From Ferruginibacter sp044225605 (GTDB lineage Bacteria > Bacteroidota > Bacteroidia > Chitinophagales > Chitinophagaceae): DNA of 64,000 nt. The number at the start of each line of letters is the position of its first letter. Positions within the stretch are counted from its first letter, which is position 1. The notes under the pieces are model-generated. The model made no database searches and was not told the origin of the DNA. It worked only from the letters and a program-made list of their open reading frames with translations. The DNA lies in NCBI GenBank assembly GCA_044225605.1, contig JBGAIJ010000001.1, positions 186,001 to 250,000 of the forward strand, in the 5' to 3' direction. A program made the translations under genes and the position numbers. This document shows positions 62,422 to 64,000 of this stretch, piece by piece.

Positions 62422-62895
62422 ATGAAGTTTCAGTTTTGGTCGGTTGGTAAAGCGCACGAACCTTATGTAAAAGAAGGTGTGGAATTGTTTACCAAACGCA
62501 TCTCACACTATTATGCTGCAGAATGGCAAATAATTGCATCTCCCAAAAATGCTGCAGTATTAAATAATGATGATTTAAAAAAGAAAGAAGGCGAAGCCAT
62601 TTTAAACCTGTTGCAAAAAGATGATTTTTTAGTATTGCTGGATGAACGGGGCAAAAACATAAGCAGTGAACAACTGGCAGCACACATACAACAACAAGCC
62701 AACAACAGCACAAAAAAAATGGTATTTTTAATTGGCGGCGCCTATGGTGTAAGTGATGAGGTGATGCAGCGGGCAAATTTTAAATGGAGTTTATCACAAT
62801 TGGTTTTTCCGCACCAGTTGGTACGCTTAATTCTAGCAGAGCAGGTGTACAGGGCATGTACTATTATAAAAAACGAAAAGTATCATCACAGTTAA
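62422..62895 (+). CDS. rlmH: 23S rRNA (pseudouridine1915-N3)-methyltransferase
   Basis: A 157-aa SPOUT methyltransferase. MKFQFWSVGKAHEPYVKEGV, LDERGKNISSEQLA, VFLIGGAYGVSDEVMQRA and the C-terminal LSQLVFPHQLVRLILAEQVY with RACTIIKNEKYHH are standard RlmH. It methylates pseudouridine 1915 in 23S rRNA. It starts 6 bp after the LacI gene, so read-through is possible, but functionally it is housekeeping. Confidence 0.97.
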   Translation: MKFQFWSVGKAHEPYVKEGVELFTKRISHYYAAEWQIIASPKNAAVLNNDDLKKKEGEAILNLLQKDDFLVLLDERGKNISSEQLAAHIQQQANNSTKKMVFLIGGAYGVSDEVMQRANFKWSLSQLVFPHQLVRLILAEQVYRACTIIKNEKYHHS

Positions 62896-62910
62896 CATAA
62901 ATGCAACCGA

Positions 62911-63543
62911 ATGAATGAATTTTCTTTATTTCCCGTAACCTTCATTATTATTGGCATTACAGTAGCCGTTTCTTTAATTGCCTTTTCTAATAATGATTTA
63001 AGAAACAAGGCACTGTTTTATCCGTATGCCATGAGAGGCCCTAACGAATATTACCGTTTTTTAAGCCATGGGCTTATTCATGCGGACTACATGCACCTGT
63101 TTTTTAACATGTTTGCATTGTATTCATTTGGCCGTTATGCAGAATATGCATTGTTTAACCGCACAGAATATATTTCCTTATATGTTACTGCACTTATTGC
63201 ATCTTCTTTATTTGATTTCTTCAAGAACAGGGACAATCCAAATTATGCAGCACTGGGTGCATCGGGTGCAGTTTCAGCAGTTGTTTTTTCTACATTAATT
63301 TTCGATCCCTGGGCAAGGAATGTAGCAATATTTGGTATTAAATTTTTAGCAATTCCCAACATTGCTTTTGCCGTTTTGTATTTGTGGTATTGTGCTTATA
63401 TGAGTAAACGGGGTGGTGATAATATTGGCCACAATGCACACTTTTGGGGCAGTGTGTATGGTTTTGTATTTGCAGCTATACTTAAACCTGATTTGTTAAA
63501 AGCTTTTATTGACAAACTTATTCATCCGTCTTTTGCCAGTTAA
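62911..63543 (+). CDS. Rhomboid-family intramembrane serine protease
   Basis: A 210-aa inner-membrane protein with about six hydrophobic segments. GLIHADYMHLFFNMFALYSFG is a rhomboid loop/helix (shown here in part: HLFFNMFALYSFG). GASGAVSAVVFS carries the catalytic Ser 118, and GHNAHFWGSVYGFV the catalytic His 177. It would cleave membrane proteins within the bilayer. It follows rlmH by 15 bp, and its 3' end overlaps the opposite-strand tilS end by 26 bp. Confidence 0.92.
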   Translation: MNEFSLFPVTFIIIGITVAVSLIAFSNNDLRNKALFYPYAMRGPNEYYRFLSHGLIHADYMHLFFNMFALYSFGRYAEYALFNRTEYISLYVTALIASSLFDFFKNRDNPNYAALGASGAVSAVVFSTLIFDPWARNVAIFGIKFLAIPNIAFAVLYLWYCAYMSKRGGDNIGHNAHFWGSVYGFVFAAILKPDLLKAFIDKLIHPSFAS

Positions 63544-64000
63544 GCTGTAACACTTGTTTGGTATTGCCGGTAATTTTAAAGCGGTCGTCAATACGCAGGC
63601 CAATAACCCACAGTATTTTTTTATTGCTTTCCAGCACCCACACTTTTTCTTTATCGGTTAGCGACAATTTTTGGTCAATAAAAAACCGGCTCAGCTTTTT
63701 CTTTTTTTGCATGCCAAGGGGATAGAAATAATCTCCCTGTTTCCATTTGCGCAATAGTAAGGGGAATTTTATTTCGGCAGCATCAAGCTGTGCAGTTGAT
63801 AGTTGAGAGTTGACAGCTGATAGTGATTTTATTCTTTCAATGAATAAGGCTCCATTCCCGAACAAAACCTTATGGTCATTTTCCTCTATTATTACATTAG
63901 CTGCTGCTTCTGTTTTATTGGGTGATATAATTAACCACTTGCGGTTGCGGATAATTCTGTGAGTGGATGATTGTACGTATTTACCACTTTCGCTTTGCAA
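63518..64000 (-). CDS. tilS: tRNA(Ile)-lysidine synthase, C-terminal part (N-terminus outside window)
   Basis: 160 codons of the C-terminal end of TilS. LLLRKWKQGDYFYPLGMQKK and KLSRFFIDQKLSLTDKEKVW are the family's C-terminal domain. The ATP-pyrophosphatase domain is beyond the window, so the first Met shown is not necessarily the start. TilS modifies C34 of tRNA-Ile(CAU). The stretch SLSAVNSQLSTAQL (plus positions about 63793-63825) is encoded by a GTTGATAGTTGAGAGTTGAC-type repeat that looks inserted in frame. Confidence 0.9.
   Translation of the reverse strand: MQSESGKYVQSSTHRIIRNRKWLIISPNKTEAAANVIIEENDHKVLFGNGALFIERIKSLSAVNSQLSTAQLDAAEIKFPLLLRKWKQGDYFYPLGMQKKKKLSRFFIDQKLSLTDKEKVWVLESNKKILWVIGLRIDDRFKITGNTKQVLQLNWQKTDE
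63793..63825. repeat. In-frame tandem-like repeat inside tilS
   Basis: CAGTTGATAGTTGAGAGTTG continues with ACAGCTGATAGTGA: four degenerate copies of an 8-10-bp GTTGATA(G) word. It lies inside the coding sequence without disturbing the frame. Confidence 0.65.

Noticed and set aside
63518..63543. Frameshift or gene fusion at the rhomboid/tilS border
   Set aside because: The 26-bp overlap is between the 3' ends of opposite-strand genes; both frames end normally.

Overview
The window looks like a chromosome segment of a Bacteroidota bacterium, most likely Chitinophagia/Chitinophagaceae. The reasons are the SusC/SusD outer-membrane pairs, SusD/FAS1 lipoproteins with Bacteroidota-type lipoboxes, A-rich leaders without clear Shine-Dalgarno sites, a few exact TAnnTTTG -7 boxes, moderate-to-low G+C, and several kinds of dispersed palindromic intergenic repeat. 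Species level cannot be read from the sequence. I saw no tRNA, rRNA, CRISPR array, insertion sequence or prophage.

Region 1 (1-12007, all minus strand) is an operon-like array: a four-module FAS1 (fasciclin) lipoprotein, SusC, SusD, two more FAS1 lipoproteins and a second SusC that runs off the window. It carries no carbohydrate-active enzyme. Region 2 (12322-25233) is a complete L-rhamnose route: RhaT uptake, RhaM mutarotase, RhaI isomerase, RhaB kinase, a fused RhaEW aldolase/lactaldehyde dehydrogenase and LutABC for lactate to pyruvate. A divergent GntR regulator and a SusB-like GH97 alpha-glucosidase follow. Region 3 (25329-29125) holds a hexuronate MFS transporter and Eda, divergent from KdgK and a YhcH-type protein. 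Region 4 (29393-33239) is a small set of unrelated genes: two NAD(P)-binding proteins, an AraC regulator, a DUF2200 protein and an unrecognised secreted protein.

Region 5 (33317-61156, all minus strand) is a large pectin locus. Reading in the direction of transcription it holds SusC/SusD, four esterase genes (CE12, two alpha/beta hydrolases, CE8-esterase), a probable L-fucose oxidation set (mutarotase, two SDRs, FAH hydrolase, Gfo/Idh), KduD/KduI, three more pectin enzymes (CE12-GH28, GH105, CE8-PL10) and UxaB/UxaA/UxaC. A divergent LacI regulator (61384-62415) sits at its head. Region 6 (62422-64000) is housekeeping: rlmH, a rhomboid protease and the end of tilS.

Together regions 2, 3 and 5 can take methylated, acetylated homogalacturonan/rhamnogalacturonan to central metabolism. 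Esters are removed, chains are cut by PL10 and GH28, and unsaturated ends are trimmed by GH105. Galacturonate (Uxa) and unsaturated uronate (Kdu) converge on KDG, then KdgK and Eda. Rhamnose and probably fucose end in lactate/pyruvate. An identical 21-bp palindromic site before susC and before kduD, and a related LacI-type site between eda and kdgK, suggest one LacI regulon. Many repeats sit at gene ends and supply start, stop or internal codons of some proteins. Hairpins with U-tracts lie about 20 nt before the start codon of the next gene at four junctions.
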